Shown here: piece by piece, positions 36,657 to 45,984 of the stretch
Position numbering within the stretch: position 1 is the first letter of the stretch
Layout of the letters: each line of letters begins with the position of its first letter
Assembly: GCF_003600835.1 (NCBI RefSeq)
Contig: NZ_NQYC01000001.1
Coordinates: forward strand, 682,001 to 746,000
Direction of reading: 5' to 3'
DNA: 64,000 nt
Source of the DNA: Bacillus sp. PK3_68
GTDB lineage: Bacteria > Bacillota > Bacilli > Bacillales > Domibacillaceae
Made by a program: the position numbers and the translations under genes
Notes under the pieces: generated by a model
What the model was told of the DNA's origin: nothing
What the model saw: only the letters and a program-made list of their open reading frames with translations
Databases searched by the model: none

Positions 36657-36872
36657 CTTATCAAAAGTGTAGACATAATTATAAAATGACTCCTGGACTT
36701 CTACAGCTTTATTGATGTTTTCAAGTGTGCGAGATCGTTTCTCCCTTCCGAAAATCAGGTAAGGGGGTATATGTGTTTCAGAGTAAAAATTTAATAATTA
36801 CTCTAGAAGAGACTTTTGTGTAGATATCTATGTTAGAATGGGGTGGTAAAATTTTATAAAGGAGTAATATTT

Positions 36873-38285
36873 ATGAAAAAGAGTTTACTGTTTACTTTTT
36901 TGGTTTTTTTATTGGCGATTCCTCTTCTTTCTCCTTCTACAACTGTCAAGGCAGCTAGCTTTGTAGATGTCCCTTCTCGGGCGTTGAAAGAAGTAAATTA
37001 TCTGTCAGAAGGTGGAATAGCCAATGGCTCATCTGCCACTACTTTCGCTTCAGATAAAACGGTAACACGAGCGGAAGCAGCAGCCTTCATTGGACGTGCC
37101 CTTCAATTGAATGGTACAAAGCGTACAACCAACTTTAAGGATGTGGCACCGGGCAACTTCTCTTCCGGTTATATCCAATCTGCTGTAGAAAAAGGCATCC
37201 TCTCTGGATACTCTGGAGGCAGGTTCCTTCCATATAACGAAGTCACACGTGGTGAAATGGCCGTTATGCTATCGAAAGCTTTTGGTTATGAATTTGGTGG
37301 AAGCCTCTCCGGTGCAGCCAAAGCATTGACAACACGCGGCATCGCAAACGGGCTTGAGAACGGCACATTTGGATCTAATCAGCCGATCATTCGTGCAGAC
37401 TTCGCTGTGTTTTTGGCTCGTGCCATCCATCCTGAATTCCGAACAAAAGAGTCAGCAAGCTTTGATAAAAGACGCTGGGTAGATGTAGATGATTTGAATG
37501 TACGTACCGGTCCGGCTGCCAAATATACGAAAACCGGGTCTCTTAAAGAAAACACGAAGGTGCTTGCGGGACATGAAGTAGGTAGTTGGATTTATATCCA
37601 ATCCGGTCATATTACTGGTTTTGTACATAAAAGCTATTTACGAGAGACAGAGGAAAGAAGTAGCATTGGAGAGGCAGATCCACGTCTTGCCAAGCAAACG
37701 ATTATTCTGGATCCCGGGCATGGCGGAAGTGATCCAGGTGCAGACGGTTTCGGCCTTCTAGAGAAAGATGTGGTATTGGATACAGGCTTAAAGGTAAATG
37801 AGTTACTGAAAAACACACCTTTCAAGGTTTATATGACCCGCACGAGTGATACGTATCCAAGTTTGTCTCAGAGAACAAGTTTCGCAAAAAGTAAAGGTGG
37901 TAATATCTTTGTAAGCATTCATGCGAATGCTTCTACTGGCGGCGGAAATGGAACGGAGACACTTTACTATGGCGCTGCGACTTCAAAAAACCCTTATGTT
38001 GCTGACAGCAAGCTACTGGCAACGAAAATTCAACAGCGCATGGTTGAAGCTTTAAAACTGAAAGACAGAGGAGTAAAGCCAAGAAACAACCTGCACGTCC
38101 TTACACGCAATAGTATGCCAGCTATTATCGCTGAGATGGCATTCATTGATCACAAAAAAGAAAATGAAATGCTTAAATCGGATTACTGGCGTACGGAAGC
38201 CGCTAAAGCCATTTATAACGGAATCTTAGACTATTATAAAGCGAAAGGCTATAAGGTGGACTCTCTTTATAAAGCAGCAAAATAA
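36873..38285 (+). CDS. SLH-anchored N-acetylmuramoyl-L-alanine amidase with SH3 domain
   Basis: The 470-residue protein has a signal peptide (about 1-27), three SLH repeats (about 29-70, 86-128 and 140-186), an SH3b domain (about 200-262, DDLNVRTGPAAKYTKTGSL) and an Amidase_3 domain (about 278-465). ILDPGHGGSDPGA and VSIHANAS supply zinc ligands and AEMAFID the catalytic Glu. It cleaves the amide between MurNAc and L-Ala in peptidoglycan, as autolysins of the CwlB/LytC class do. Start: ATG 36873 behind AAAGGAG; an in-frame ATG 30 nt upstream has none. A double terminator follows. Confidence 0.92.
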   Translation: MKKSLLFTFLVFLLAIPLLSPSTTVKAASFVDVPSRALKEVNYLSEGGIANGSSATTFASDKTVTRAEAAAFIGRALQLNGTKRTTNFKDVAPGNFSSGYIQSAVEKGILSGYSGGRFLPYNEVTRGEMAVMLSKAFGYEFGGSLSGAAKALTTRGIANGLENGTFGSNQPIIRADFAVFLARAIHPEFRTKESASFDKRRWVDVDDLNVRTGPAAKYTKTGSLKENTKVLAGHEVGSWIYIQSGHITGFVHKSYLRETEERSSIGEADPRLAKQTIILDPGHGGSDPGADGFGLLEKDVVLDTGLKVNELLKNTPFKVYMTRTSDTYPSLSQRTSFAKSKGGNIFVSIHANASTGGGNGTETLYYGAATSKNPYVADSKLLATKIQQRMVEALKLKDRGVKPRNNLHVLTRNSMPAIIAEMAFIDHKKENEMLKSDYWRTEAAKAIYNGILDYYKAKGYKVDSLYKAAK

Positions 38286-38345
38286 AAAATCGATTTCTAT
38301 TAAACTATCATGAGAAGATGGAACTCCTGTTAAACTAAAAAATAA

Positions 38346-38374
38346 AAACACCTACCTACAACTTGTAGGTGTTT
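38346..38374 (+). terminator. First terminator after SLH amidase gene
   Basis: AACACCTAC pairs with GTAGGTGTT, followed by TTCAG. The A-run on the left also makes it a terminator for the other strand. Confidence 0.7.
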
Positions 38375-38378
38375 CAGG

Positions 38379-38428
38379 CTGCAGACAAACTCAAGAAATT
38401 CGGAAGTTTGTCTGCAGTCCTTTTTATT
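38379..38428 (+). terminator. Second terminator after SLH amidase gene
   Basis: CTGCAGACAAACT and AGTTTGTCTGCAG form a perfect 13-bp stem, followed by TCCTTTTTATTTTT. Confidence 0.85.
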
Positions 38429-38447
38429 TTTCTTGTGAATCGAGGCT

Positions 38448-38535
38448 GTTGATTTCCATTCCAGGCGCTTCGCTTTCCGCGGGGCGGTCGGTGAGCCCGC
38501 AGGAGTCTTTGCGCCTTCCATTCCACCCAACAGGG
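38448..38535. repeat. Imperfect palindromic intergenic repeat (Bacillaceae CTTTCCGCGGG type)
   Basis: GATTTCCATTCCAGGCGC...CTTTCCGCGGGG and GAGCCCGCAGGAGTC...GCGCCTTCCATTCC are imperfect inverted halves. GC-rich elements with CTTTCCGCGGG and CCCGCAGGAGTC are familiar, from memory, as dispersed intergenic repeats in Bacillaceae genomes. Only one copy is in this window. Confidence 0.55.
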
Positions 38536-38662
38536 TTTACAAAGTTGGGGTAGCCGTACAACCATACCAGTAGAGACATGAGGGATTCAATATGACTAAT
38601 CTGTCATGTTCTTCTTCACTAATAGTTTTCCTTCGTTTAAGTGTAGTTTCTCCAGCACACAG

Positions 38663-39565
38663 TCAGCTTCTCTCTACGATCGATCCTTTTCTGGCTACAG
38701 GAGCATTTTTGCCTACTATTACAGAAAAGACCACCACCCCTGCTATGACAAGTGTGAAAAGTGTAACGGATTCATTCAAGAAGACGGCCGCAAATAGAAT
38801 CATTAAAAATGGTTGTAAATATTGAATCTGACTCACTCTTGCTATTCCGCCCATGGCCATTCCACTATACCAGGCAACATAGGCGAGAAATTGACTAACG
38901 ACTGCGAGATACATAAAACTAACCCAGGCCTGTAAAGGGGCATGGATCATTTCTGTTGTAAAGTGCAGCCCGACTGGAAGAATGAAAAACGGGGCACCGA
39001 TCATGATGGCCCAAGCAATCACCTGCCAGCTGCCTAATTCTCTCGCCAATCTTCCTCCTTCCGCATAGCTAAGCCCGAGTATGATCACCGCTACCAATAA
39101 AGCTAAATCAGCAAATTGCAATTGGCCAAACCCAAGATGAAGAGCATACATAATAACAGCTAAAGAGCCGATTACACTGGAAAGCCAGAATTTAAGAGAA
39201 GGCCGTTCGCCTGCTCTAAACATAGCAAATCCCGCTGTTGCTAATGGCAACAGGGCTAATTCCACAGCACCATGAGAAACAGGCAAGGATTCCATCGCCC
39301 AGGAAGTAAGGAGAGGAAATCCTAAAACTGCTCCACAAGCAACAATAACTAGACTTTTAAATTGGCTAAGAGAAGGCAGTTTTTCTTTTCGCACTATCAA
39401 TATTATCGCTACTAAAATAGCGGCAACCACTGTTCTTCCTAAACCGACGACGGCAGTCCCAAAGTACTCCACTGCCACCCTTGTAGCTGGAAGTGTTAAG
39501 CTAAAACAAATGACACCTATTAACCCCAACAATAATCCAATTTTCTCTCTTGTCTCTCTCTGCAT
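38663..39565 (-). CDS. EamA/DMT-family transporter
   Basis: The 300-residue protein has ten hydrophobic helices in two EamA repeats (about 10-140 and 155-285), the drug/metabolite transporter topology. The substrate is unknown. It has AGGGGTAGG before the ATG. The gene runs toward the SLH amidase, with the terminators and repeat in between. Confidence 0.88.
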   Translation of the reverse strand: MQRETREKIGLLLGLIGVICFSLTLPATRVAVEYFGTAVVGLGRTVVAAILVAIILIVRKEKLPSLSQFKSLVIVACGAVLGFPLLTSWAMESLPVSHGAVELALLPLATAGFAMFRAGERPSLKFWLSSVIGSLAVIMYALHLGFGQLQFADLALLVAVIILGLSYAEGGRLARELGSWQVIAWAIMIGAPFFILPVGLHFTTEMIHAPLQAWVSFMYLAVVSQFLAYVAWYSGMAMGGIARVSQIQYLQPFLMILFAAVFLNESVTLFTLVIAGVVVFSVIVGKNAPVARKGSIVERS

Positions 39566-39803
39566 TTTGTCCTACCCCTATCTTTTAAATTCGTATTATA
39601 TCTGTTCCATTTTCTAAAAACAGTTCTAATATAACTCAAATAATAACGGGGTACATGCCATAAAATGAATCGTCTTTTTCTCCATCTGTACTGGTACAAT
39701 TAAAAGAGAATGAATATAGTCACTTAAACCAAATCACAAAAAAATCCTATATGATTTTGTAAGCACGCTGCGGTTTGATTCAAATTTATAAACTGAAACA
39801 TAG

Positions 39804-39843
39804 AAAGCCCGCTGAAGAAATATCCAATTTAGCAGGCTTTTTG
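39804..39843. terminator. Terminator-like hairpin, orphan
   Basis: AAAGCCCGCT and AGCAGGCTTT pair with one mismatch, with loop GAAGAAATATCCAATTT and then TTTGC. It resembles 25062-25099 but follows no recognised gene; the region 39600-40070 seems empty. Confidence 0.55.
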
Positions 39844-40070
39844 CTTTGTTAATGATCTTGCATTTAAACATGGCAGTGTAATTAATATTTCTTTGCCCGT
39901 GGCCATCACTGCAGCCAAACTCAATCATAGAAGCCTGTATCTTCCTCTATGAGTATGGGGAAAAGATTGATGTTAATGGTTTTCACTCCGGGTAACTAAC
40001 AGGTAAAACATAAATATCCCCAAGCTTTCGGAAGAACAGTAAGTCTCTTCTTTGAAAGGGGGAATCGTGT

Positions 40071-40176
40071 ATGCCTAAAGATATGATTACGTCTAGCGTG
40101 TGACAAAGATTTGTTACTTTTGGTGGCTTTCTTTTTATTGCTGTTCTCTAGCTTTTTAAGTAAGGAGAGGCTCTAG
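40071..40176 (+). pseudogene. Possible small membrane peptide gene, frameshifted
   Basis: ATG 40071 follows GAAAGGGGG by eight nt and reads MPKDMITSSV before a stop. The adjacent frame continues CDKDLLLLVAFFLLLFSSFL...KERL to a TAG at 40174. Together they would be a tiny single-helix membrane peptide of the kind seen in sporulating bacilli. The join is uncertain. Confidence 0.3.
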
Positions 40177-40427
40177 CCCGCCCAGGGTATTTCAGGTTAT
40201 GGCACATTACGTCTGTAGTATGTCCATTAAATAATAATTAAAATCATAAAAAGACCTTCATGCTAAAGAATAATCTCTGAAGATGATGACACAATAACTG
40301 TTATAAGTAGCAAACTATCGACGCAAACAACCACTTCTATTTCTCTTTGCTATTCGCCTCAGAGGGGTTGGGTGCTTGATACTTGCTGCTTACTTTTTAT
40401 TACAAAAACAACTAAGGAGGAATACAC

Positions 40428-40625
40428 ATGAACAATAACAATAATAACAACCGTAATTTGAACAACAACAATAATAATAACAACCGTAATAAAGAACTGG
40501 ATCTAAACAATGTAAACCTTGAGCTTGGACTTGATAACGAAATCGAGAACCTTGATAACAGAAACAACCGCAATAACAATAACAACCGTAACAATCGCCG
40601 CAACAACAATAATAACAACTGCTAA
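40428..40625 (+). CDS. Asn/Arg-rich low-complexity small protein (65 aa)
   Basis: A perfect AAGGAGG site stands seven nt before ATG 40428. The protein is mostly Asn with interspersed Arg (MNNNNNNNRNLN... and NNRNNRRNNNNNNC). A central acidic/hydrophobic insert (KELDLNNVNLELGLDNEIENL) and a single C-terminal Cys break the pattern. Codons AAC and AAT alternate, so it is not a simple DNA microsatellite. A 9-bp hairpin (40665-40690) follows. Homologues and function are unknown to me; spore-coat or surface proteins in bacilli can have such composition. Confidence 0.7.
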   Translation: MNNNNNNNRNLNNNNNNNNRNKELDLNNVNLELGLDNEIENLDNRNNRNNNNNRNNRRNNNNNNC

Positions 40626-40664
40626 TATTCCCCTTAAAAGAAACGTTTAGAGCGGGACAAGTGA

Positions 40665-40690
40665 GAGCGTCACTATAAACGGTGACGCTC
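40665..40690 (+). terminator. Hairpin after Asn-rich gene
   Basis: GAGCGTCAC and GTGACGCTC form a perfect 9-bp stem with an 8-nt loop. There is no T-run, so termination would be weak. Confidence 0.5.
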
Positions 40691-40894
40691 CTAAATAGGC
40701 CATTTCTTCTCAGAAAACATATTTCTTTTTCTCGTCCATTTAAAAGTCTTTTACTTATTATTCGCCAGCAGAATCCTCTTCAATCATATACTACAATTTT
40801 ATATAGGCTTTGGTTCTTGGAAATTTATCGATGTTCCAACTAAGCAAAAAGCAGCAGTGAAAAATAGCACGTCGAAAAAGGCTTATTCTGCCCA

Positions 40895-41086
40895 TCAAAC
40901 AGTAGCCTTGATTTTATATTCCTTTACCTTATCCAAATTAACTACGCCATTTTCTACTATATAAAATCCTTTCATTCTTTCCAGTTCATTCTTCAGTTCC
41001 TCTTCTGAATTTTTCCGTACGTTCAATGTGATGACTTGATTATTTTTCAGATAAAAGTCAATTGAATAAGTTTTTATTTTACACAC
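40895..41086 (-). CDS. Hypothetical small protein (about 63 aa)
   Basis: The frame KTYSIDFYLKNNQVITLNVRKN...EELKNELERMKGFYIVENGVV looks like a small alpha/beta protein. AGGAGGGGG is clear, but GTG 41086 lies only two or three nt after it, so the true start may be slightly downstream. Unrecognised family. Confidence 0.5.
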   Translation of the reverse strand: MCKIKTYSIDFYLKNNQVITLNVRKNSEEELKNELERMKGFYIVENGVVNLDKVKEYKIKATV

Positions 41087-41177
41087 CCCCTCCTACCTAC
41101 ACATTTCCATAAGAACGGGTATTTTCCTATACTATTCATTCGACAAATCACACCAATAGGACCAGTAAGCCCCTATC

Positions 41178-41320
41178 CGCTGTTAAAGAAGCTGATCCTT
41201 CTCTTCATTAAAGCGAAAGCGGCAATCACATTTGCAACATAAAAAGGAACACCAATCTCTAAGGCAGCTGCAAAGCTGCTTTAAAGTTTTGATGCCCTTC
41301 TTTTTACTGTTAAGCTATTG
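41178..41320 (-). other. Possible C-terminal remnant of a membrane protein
   Basis: An open frame without a start reads FAAALEIGVPFYVANVIAAF, then ALMKRRISFFNSG and a stop near 41178. It is hydrophobic and protein-like, but the 5' part is missing. Low certainty. Confidence 0.25.
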
Positions 41321-41509
41321 TTAATCCTCTAAGAAATATACTTTCTCTACTCTCCATTCAACTGGCACACCATCTGTATGAAATGTAGGAAAATAAGTGT
41401 AGACAAACTCTTTCATTTGTTCTTCTGTTGGGTATTCATCAAAATGTTGACTCTTGATCAATTCCATACACACAATTTGAAACCGGTGTTTTACTTTAAC
41501 TTGTTTCAT
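41321..41509 (-). CDS. Hypothetical small protein (62 aa)
   Basis: The frame MKQVKVKHRFQIVCMELIKS...EYPTEEQMKEFVYTYFPTF has AAAGGA about 11 nt before the ATG. It is a soluble alpha/beta-looking protein of no recognised family. Confidence 0.5.
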   Translation of the reverse strand: MKQVKVKHRFQIVCMELIKSQHFDEYPTEEQMKEFVYTYFPTFHTDGVPVEWRVEKVYFLED

Positions 41510-41733
41510 TCATAAGTATCCTTTCTTGTTGCACTATTCCTTACTTTCTTCACTATAGAGTCGTTACATCATTACAACAGATCCTCCTTTCCACAAAATA
41601 CAGTTCTATATACCCTTTTATTTTTTTATCAAACCACATTTATGAATCTTTATCTTCATTTTAAACTATATCTAAATACCCATTAAATAGCTAACATATT
41701 TTTTAAACATCAGCTATTCTTCCACACCACAGT

Positions 41734-42084
41734 TTGTATAGTAAAATAAGGAACAAAGCCCTTTCTGAAAGGTGTGGGATTTATACGGGAAGAAAGCACT
41801 CGCAATTTTCTTTTAATAAGTTCTTACGGCACACTGGTCATAGCTATTTTTTCACTATATACGTATGGTACAAACAAAAATTTTCTCGTACTTATTTACG
41901 GTTTTTAAGCTCTTTTATCATTGCAATAATAAGTTTAGTTATTTGGACGGTATGGTTGATCGGGCCAGTCTACCTTGAACCCGAATAGGCTTCTACAGAA
42001 GGTTCTCTCAACATAATGACGGCCAATTTATTATGGATTTTTAGTGTAGCTCTCTTGCTTGTAGGGATCGCTAAGAAGCAATAG
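41734..42084 (+). pseudogene. Possible small membrane protein split by an in-frame stop
   Basis: The frame ends ...FIIAIISLVIWTVWLIGPVYLEPE at a TAG (41986). It continues in the same frame as ASTEGSLNIMTANLLWIFSVALLLVGIAKKQ to a second TAG at 42082. Two hydrophobic helices are joined by an acidic loop, as in one small protein with a nonsense mutation. The start is unclear. Confidence 0.3.
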
Positions 42085-42173
42085 TATAATCAAATAAGGC
42101 GTAGTTGAATTTTCCTGTTCATACCAACGGGGCCTCCTAACACGTCGACTTTTTTATGCCGGAAGACATTCGA

Positions 42174-42215
42174 CTAAAAAAAGCCGAATTCCTTATTGTG
42201 CTAAGGATTCGACTT
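42174..42215 (-). terminator. Terminator of the DUF2975/HTH/DUF817 unit
   Basis: On the minus strand GTCGAATCCTTA pairs with TAAGGAATTCGGC, followed by a T-run. Confidence 0.8.
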
Positions 42216-42236
42216 TCTTGAAGCGGTTCTTAATGG

Positions 42237-43094
42237 CTATAGAAATTGATCAGCGTCTATCTTAGAGGGAGCTTTTCCCTTAACCTGTTTTAACGTGGCT
42301 ACTATAAGAAAGCTAACAATCACTAATAAAAGCCATGAACTTACCTTTCCTAGATGAACGAGACTCCATGCATCCGCTTGGTTTGGATATTTCCAAGCGC
42401 CAAAGAATGTCGCAATATTTTCGGCAATCCATATAAAAAAACCGATAAGTATGAAAGAAAGTACGAGCGGCATACGGTAACGAATCCCCCCAACCTCATA
42501 TAGGACCCAGGATTGCCAGAAGACGATAATGACAAGTCCCGATAACCACCAACGAACATCAATCCAATAATGATGGATGAAAAAGTTCAAATAAATCGCA
42601 GCTGCCAACGGTACAACCGTCAAAAAAGACGGCCACTTAATCAGTTCAACCTTAAGTCTTCTCCACGCCTGACAAAGATAACTCGCTACACTCGCGTACA
42701 TGAACCCGCTATATAGAGGCACGCCAAAAATTTTGGCATACCCTTCCTCTGGATAAGACCAGGAGCCCATATGTACCTTAAAAAGCTCAAGAGCAAGCCC
42801 GATCAAGTGAAACAAGGTAATAACCTTTAATTCATCCCTTGTTTCAAGCCCTGAATGCACCATCCACCACTGCATTAAAAGGCAGATAATGAGCAACCAG
42901 TCATACCGCGGCAGGAAGGGAAGCGGGATAATTTGTGTCAAAGCCAAAGAGGCAAAAATAACGACAGGAAACAAACATGATAATGCCTGCTCCCACCCGA
43001 AACGAACGAGTTGTTTCAGCGCTCCCATGATTTGTGCGTTCAACGGTTCCTTCTGATATGCCACTTTATTATTCATCTTGGTCGTCTTCATCAT
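42237..43094 (-). CDS. DUF817 membrane protein
   Basis: The 285-residue protein has seven or eight transmembrane helices and the DUF817 pattern (FGWEQALSCLFPVVIF, PRYDWLLIICLLMQWWMV, FKVHMGSWSYPEEGYAKIFGV, YASVASYLCQAWRRL). Function is unknown. Its start lies inside the end of the HTH gene (26-bp overlap), so it is the third gene of a coupled unit. Confidence 0.88.
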   Translation of the reverse strand: MMKTTKMNNKVAYQKEPLNAQIMGALKQLVRFGWEQALSCLFPVVIFASLALTQIIPLPFLPRYDWLLIICLLMQWWMVHSGLETRDELKVITLFHLIGLALELFKVHMGSWSYPEEGYAKIFGVPLYSGFMYASVASYLCQAWRRLKVELIKWPSFLTVVPLAAAIYLNFFIHHYWIDVRWWLSGLVIIVFWQSWVLYEVGGIRYRMPLVLSFILIGFFIWIAENIATFFGAWKYPNQADAWSLVHLGKVSSWLLLVIVSFLIVATLKQVKGKAPSKIDADQFL

Positions 43095-43293
43095 TTCTAT
43101 ATTCTAAAATATCTCCGGGCTGACAGTCTAAAGCTTTACAAATCGCTTCTAAAGTTGATAATCGAATCGCTTTTGCCTTTCCATTCTTCAATATAGAAAG
43201 ATTAGCCATCGTTATTCCAACCCTCTCCGAAAGTTCAGTGACGCTCATTTTCCTTTTAGCCAGCATAACATCAATATTAATTATAATTGCCAT
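43069..43293 (-). CDS. XRE-type helix-turn-helix regulator (YozG-like)
   Basis: The 74-residue protein is nearly all XRE domain (MLAKRKMSVTELSERVGITMANLSILKNGKAKAIRLSTLEAICKAL...). Such short regulators usually follow a DUF2975 membrane-protein gene, as here. Start: ATG 43293, with GAGGTGA upstream; a GTG nine nt earlier is possible. It overlaps the DUF817 gene at its end. Confidence 0.88.
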   Translation of the reverse strand: MAIIINIDVMLAKRKMSVTELSERVGITMANLSILKNGKAKAIRLSTLEAICKALDCQPGDILEYRNDEDDQDE

Positions 43294-43303
43294 CTCATTC
43301 ACC

Positions 43304-43786
43304 TCAGACCGTTAAATCATTTTCTGATTTTATATCAATTGCATCTTTCAAGAGCCTTTGAAGAACAGCAGCAAAGACTGCAATCACCAGTGAAGCAAAG
43401 ATGATGATTAATCCGATGACTATGATGCCTGGGGCGTCGTCCTTCTCTGCTATCAGATATAAGAGCGGCAGATTCATTACGTACAGGACACTAATTGTGA
43501 TAGCACAGTATTTTATATTCTTTAAGGATTTTACAGACAGTTCCGAGAATGCATGATTCTTATCGATGTAATGCAAAAGCTGAAAAGCCTGATACAAAGC
43601 GAAGTAAAAAGGAATCGCCGCTGCATACAAACCGATGAACATGAGATATTTCAAATATAGGCGATCCGGGTATAATTCTGCTGTAAAATTCGCAATCTCA
43701 GGCACCACAAATATGCACAAAGCAAGAACTGGAAGTCCAATGATAATAACTGCTATCTTTAGAAAAAGTGTTGTTCCTCTTTCCAT
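43304..43786 (-). CDS. DUF2975 membrane protein
   Basis: The 160-residue protein has four transmembrane helices and the central FQLLHYIDKNHAFSELSVKSLKNIKYCAI segment typical of DUF2975. It pairs with the downstream YozG-like regulator in a probable two-gene sensing unit. Start: ATG 43786, seven nt after GAGGT. The signal sensed is unknown. Confidence 0.85.
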   Translation of the reverse strand: MERGTTLFLKIAVIIIGLPVLALCIFVVPEIANFTAELYPDRLYLKYLMFIGLYAAAIPFYFALYQAFQLLHYIDKNHAFSELSVKSLKNIKYCAITISVLYVMNLPLLYLIAEKDDAPGIIVIGLIIIFASLVIAVFAAVLQRLLKDAIDIKSENDLTV

Positions 43787-43859
43787 AAAAAGCACCTCAC
43801 TTATTTATTTTCCACTTGATTTTAACAAGTTATTTATCGTTTTACAATAAATTTTTATC

Positions 43860-44133
43860 TGTTTTTATTATATTTTTGTTGTTATGTTACTATCCTTTTA
43901 TCTTAGACAAAGACAAAAAAAGCATTCCTACTACATAGAAGCACTCCACAACTTTGAGCTATTCCCTTTATCACTGTTCCAACAGCATTGAAAGCAAAGC
44001 GCCTGTACGAGCGGCATAGCTCCATTTCTTCTTCTTTTTTCTCAAAAATACCCTCACCTGATTGAATAAAAGATACATCTAGTTTGTTAAATAATTTGTG
44101 TGGAACTATCCGTCCCGCTTGGAAAAGTAGGAA
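43860..44133. other. Intergenic stretch, nothing convincing
   Basis: The minus-strand frame over 43903-44166 crosses the terminator of the catalase gene and has no ribosome site. I see no other feature. Confidence 0.4.
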
Positions 44134-44160
44134 ATAAAAAAACACCCCTTCCAGGGTGCT
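44134..44160 (-). terminator. Terminator of manganese catalase gene
   Basis: On the minus strand CACCCTGGAAGGGGTG is followed by TTTTTTTATTT; the stem is five to six bp. Confidence 0.65.
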
Positions 44161-44272
44161 GTGCACTTATAAAAAGACGGGCTGCCAAGAATGATAAACT
44201 TCATATTTCTTCACTTATCAAATAAAACCTAAAGGATGCTCTTTCTCCTTCTTGCTCAAATGAACGAACCTG

Positions 44273-45136
44273 CTAACACATGCTTGGGGGAATGTTCGTC
44301 GGGTTGGCTTTAAGGGCTGCTGGCGGGGTATTGAATATATATGGTGGGGCAGGCTTCAGTTTTGGCGCTTTAGCACAAGGAAGAGGGTTTTCCACGTAAT
44401 TGAATGTCCCCTGACAATCCATACTAATTCCATGGGCCCATCGCCCTTCAGCACTTTCATTTCCTCGTGAAAAATTAAACAGCGTATAAGCGACTTCACG
44501 TTTTTCCAATTCCTTTGGAAATGCTACCGGGACAACAATCCCCCTTTCTGCTGCCTCCAGTTCCTTGATAGCTGCGATCCATTGATTCTGATGCATGGTA
44601 TCTCTCGCTATTAACCATGAAAGCATATCCTTGACGCCTCTATCATTCGTTTCCTCGTACAAGCGAACGGCTTGCAATCGTCCTTGAGATTCTGCATTTA
44701 AATTAGCTCTAAAATCAGCTAAAAGATTTCCGCTCGCAATAATATAATCAGCCGTCCATCGATTGCCGACACTGTCTGCCGGCATGGCTCCTAGTCCGGA
44801 TACGATCACGTGCTGTGGATTCATTCCTCCAAGAATAGCTCCTATTATTGGATCTTTCGCTGCCTCTTCCAGGTCGCCAACCGGAGCACCATCCAATAAA
44901 CGGGCAATCATTGTCGCTAACATTTCTATGTGGGCCAGCTCTTCGGTTCCCGTATCCATTAATAAATCTTTATACTTCCCATTCCCCCGCACACTCCATC
45001 CTTGGAACAAGTATTGCAAGGCAACAGAGATTTCGCCGAATTGCCCGCCTAAAACTTCCTGTAGCTTTTTCGCATATAACGGATCAGGTCTTTCCGGCTT
45101 TGCATGATATTGTAATTCCTTAATGTGGTAGAACAA
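44273..45136 (-). CDS. Manganese catalase-like ferritin-fold protein
   Basis: The 287-residue protein has the four-helix manganese-catalase fold. Glu and His ligands sit in GGQFGEISVALQYLFQGW, TEELAHIEMLATMIA, DFRANLNAESQGRLQAVRL and ARDTMHQNQW. It is close to YdbD/CotJC-type dimanganese catalases, which decompose hydrogen peroxide. Start: TTG 45136 (giving MFYHIKELQYH..., the family N-terminus), six nt after GAGGTG; a longer frame to 45181 lacks a site. The Pro-rich C-terminal tail is an addition. Spore or oxidative-stress expression is likely but not shown here. Confidence 0.88.
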   Translation of the reverse strand: MFYHIKELQYHAKPERPDPLYAKKLQEVLGGQFGEISVALQYLFQGWSVRGNGKYKDLLMDTGTEELAHIEMLATMIARLLDGAPVGDLEEAAKDPIIGAILGGMNPQHVIVSGLGAMPADSVGNRWTADYIIASGNLLADFRANLNAESQGRLQAVRLYEETNDRGVKDMLSWLIARDTMHQNQWIAAIKELEAAERGIVVPVAFPKELEKREVAYTLFNFSRGNESAEGRWAHGISMDCQGTFNYVENPLPCAKAPKLKPAPPYIFNTPPAALKANPTNIPPSMC

Positions 45137-45263
45137 TCCACTCACCTCTTCTTGAAATGTGGTCACGCTAATAAGGTTCAAGTTATACTATTAGCTGGCA
45201 CTTTATTAGGTGCGTGTCCCGTCATCCCCCTACCATAAGGTAAAACATAGGATTGTGGCTTAT

Positions 45264-45404
45264 TCAATGCTCGTCTGCTTTTTCAGTGGCTTGAAATAAA
45301 AGTAAAACCTTCTTATTAATCATTTGTTCGTGTTCTTCGTCATGAATAAATACACGAAAAGAGTCAACCTCTCCTCGTCGTTGACTCCATTTTTTGTTTT
45401 ATTC
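45264..45404 (-). other. Orphan open frame without a start codon
   Basis: The frame reads WSQRRGEVDSFRVFIHDEE, then HEQMINKKVLLLFQATEKADEH, and looks like genuine coding sequence. A GAGTCAAC/GTTGACTC hairpin with a T-run on the plus strand (45361-45396) overlaps it. It may be a small gene with a damaged start, or a remnant. Confidence 0.25.
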
Positions 45405-45731
45405 TGCCCTTTCTTGAGAAATAGATAAATGCCTCTCTAATTTCCATAAGCTTTTTTCCTAGAAACCTCTGTATGATACTAGTTAAATCGACTCCATTTA
45501 AATCTCTTTCCTGCTATCTCTTGCATTTTCTTCGCTTTCTTGTTCATCCATATCAATTTAAATCCTAGGTTTGTCTTTGCTCGTTTGATTTCTTTTTCTC
45601 CAGCTCTTCATCTGTAATTCCGTTAGAAGACTTGTCCAAATGTCTCTTCCGTTTTTCCAATGAAATACGGTTTTTCCTATAAAGCAATAAAGCCTTTATC
45701 TAATTACCAACAGACTCCTATGTCATTAGAA

Positions 45732-45754
45732 TTATTATTAGGTTATAATAATAA
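45732..45754. promoter_or_regulatory. Inverted repeat over the promoter of rpsN-like gene
   Basis: TTATTATTA and TAATAATAA form a perfect 9-5-9 dyad that includes a TATAAT-like -10 box (45744-45749). It could be a repressor site. It does not match the Zur box I know from B. subtilis. Confidence 0.35.
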
Positions 45755-45787
45755 ATGTCTCCTATCCTTAATCACAAAGGAGGTTAA

Positions 45788-45976
<189 letters not shown>

Positions 45977-45984
45977 TAAAATTA

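Noticed and set aside
39734-39928. Minus-strand 64-codon frame
   Set aside because: It runs through the terminator hairpin at 39804-39843 and has no ribosome site.
40412-40618. Leu/Arg-rich minus-strand frame
   Set aside because: It is only the complement of the Asn-repeat gene; Leu and Ser runs follow from the antisense of AAC/AAT codons, and no ribosome site exists.
45361-45396. Terminator GAGTCAAC/GTTGACTC
   Set aside because: The hairpin is real, but no plus-strand gene precedes it, so I did not list it as a functional terminator.
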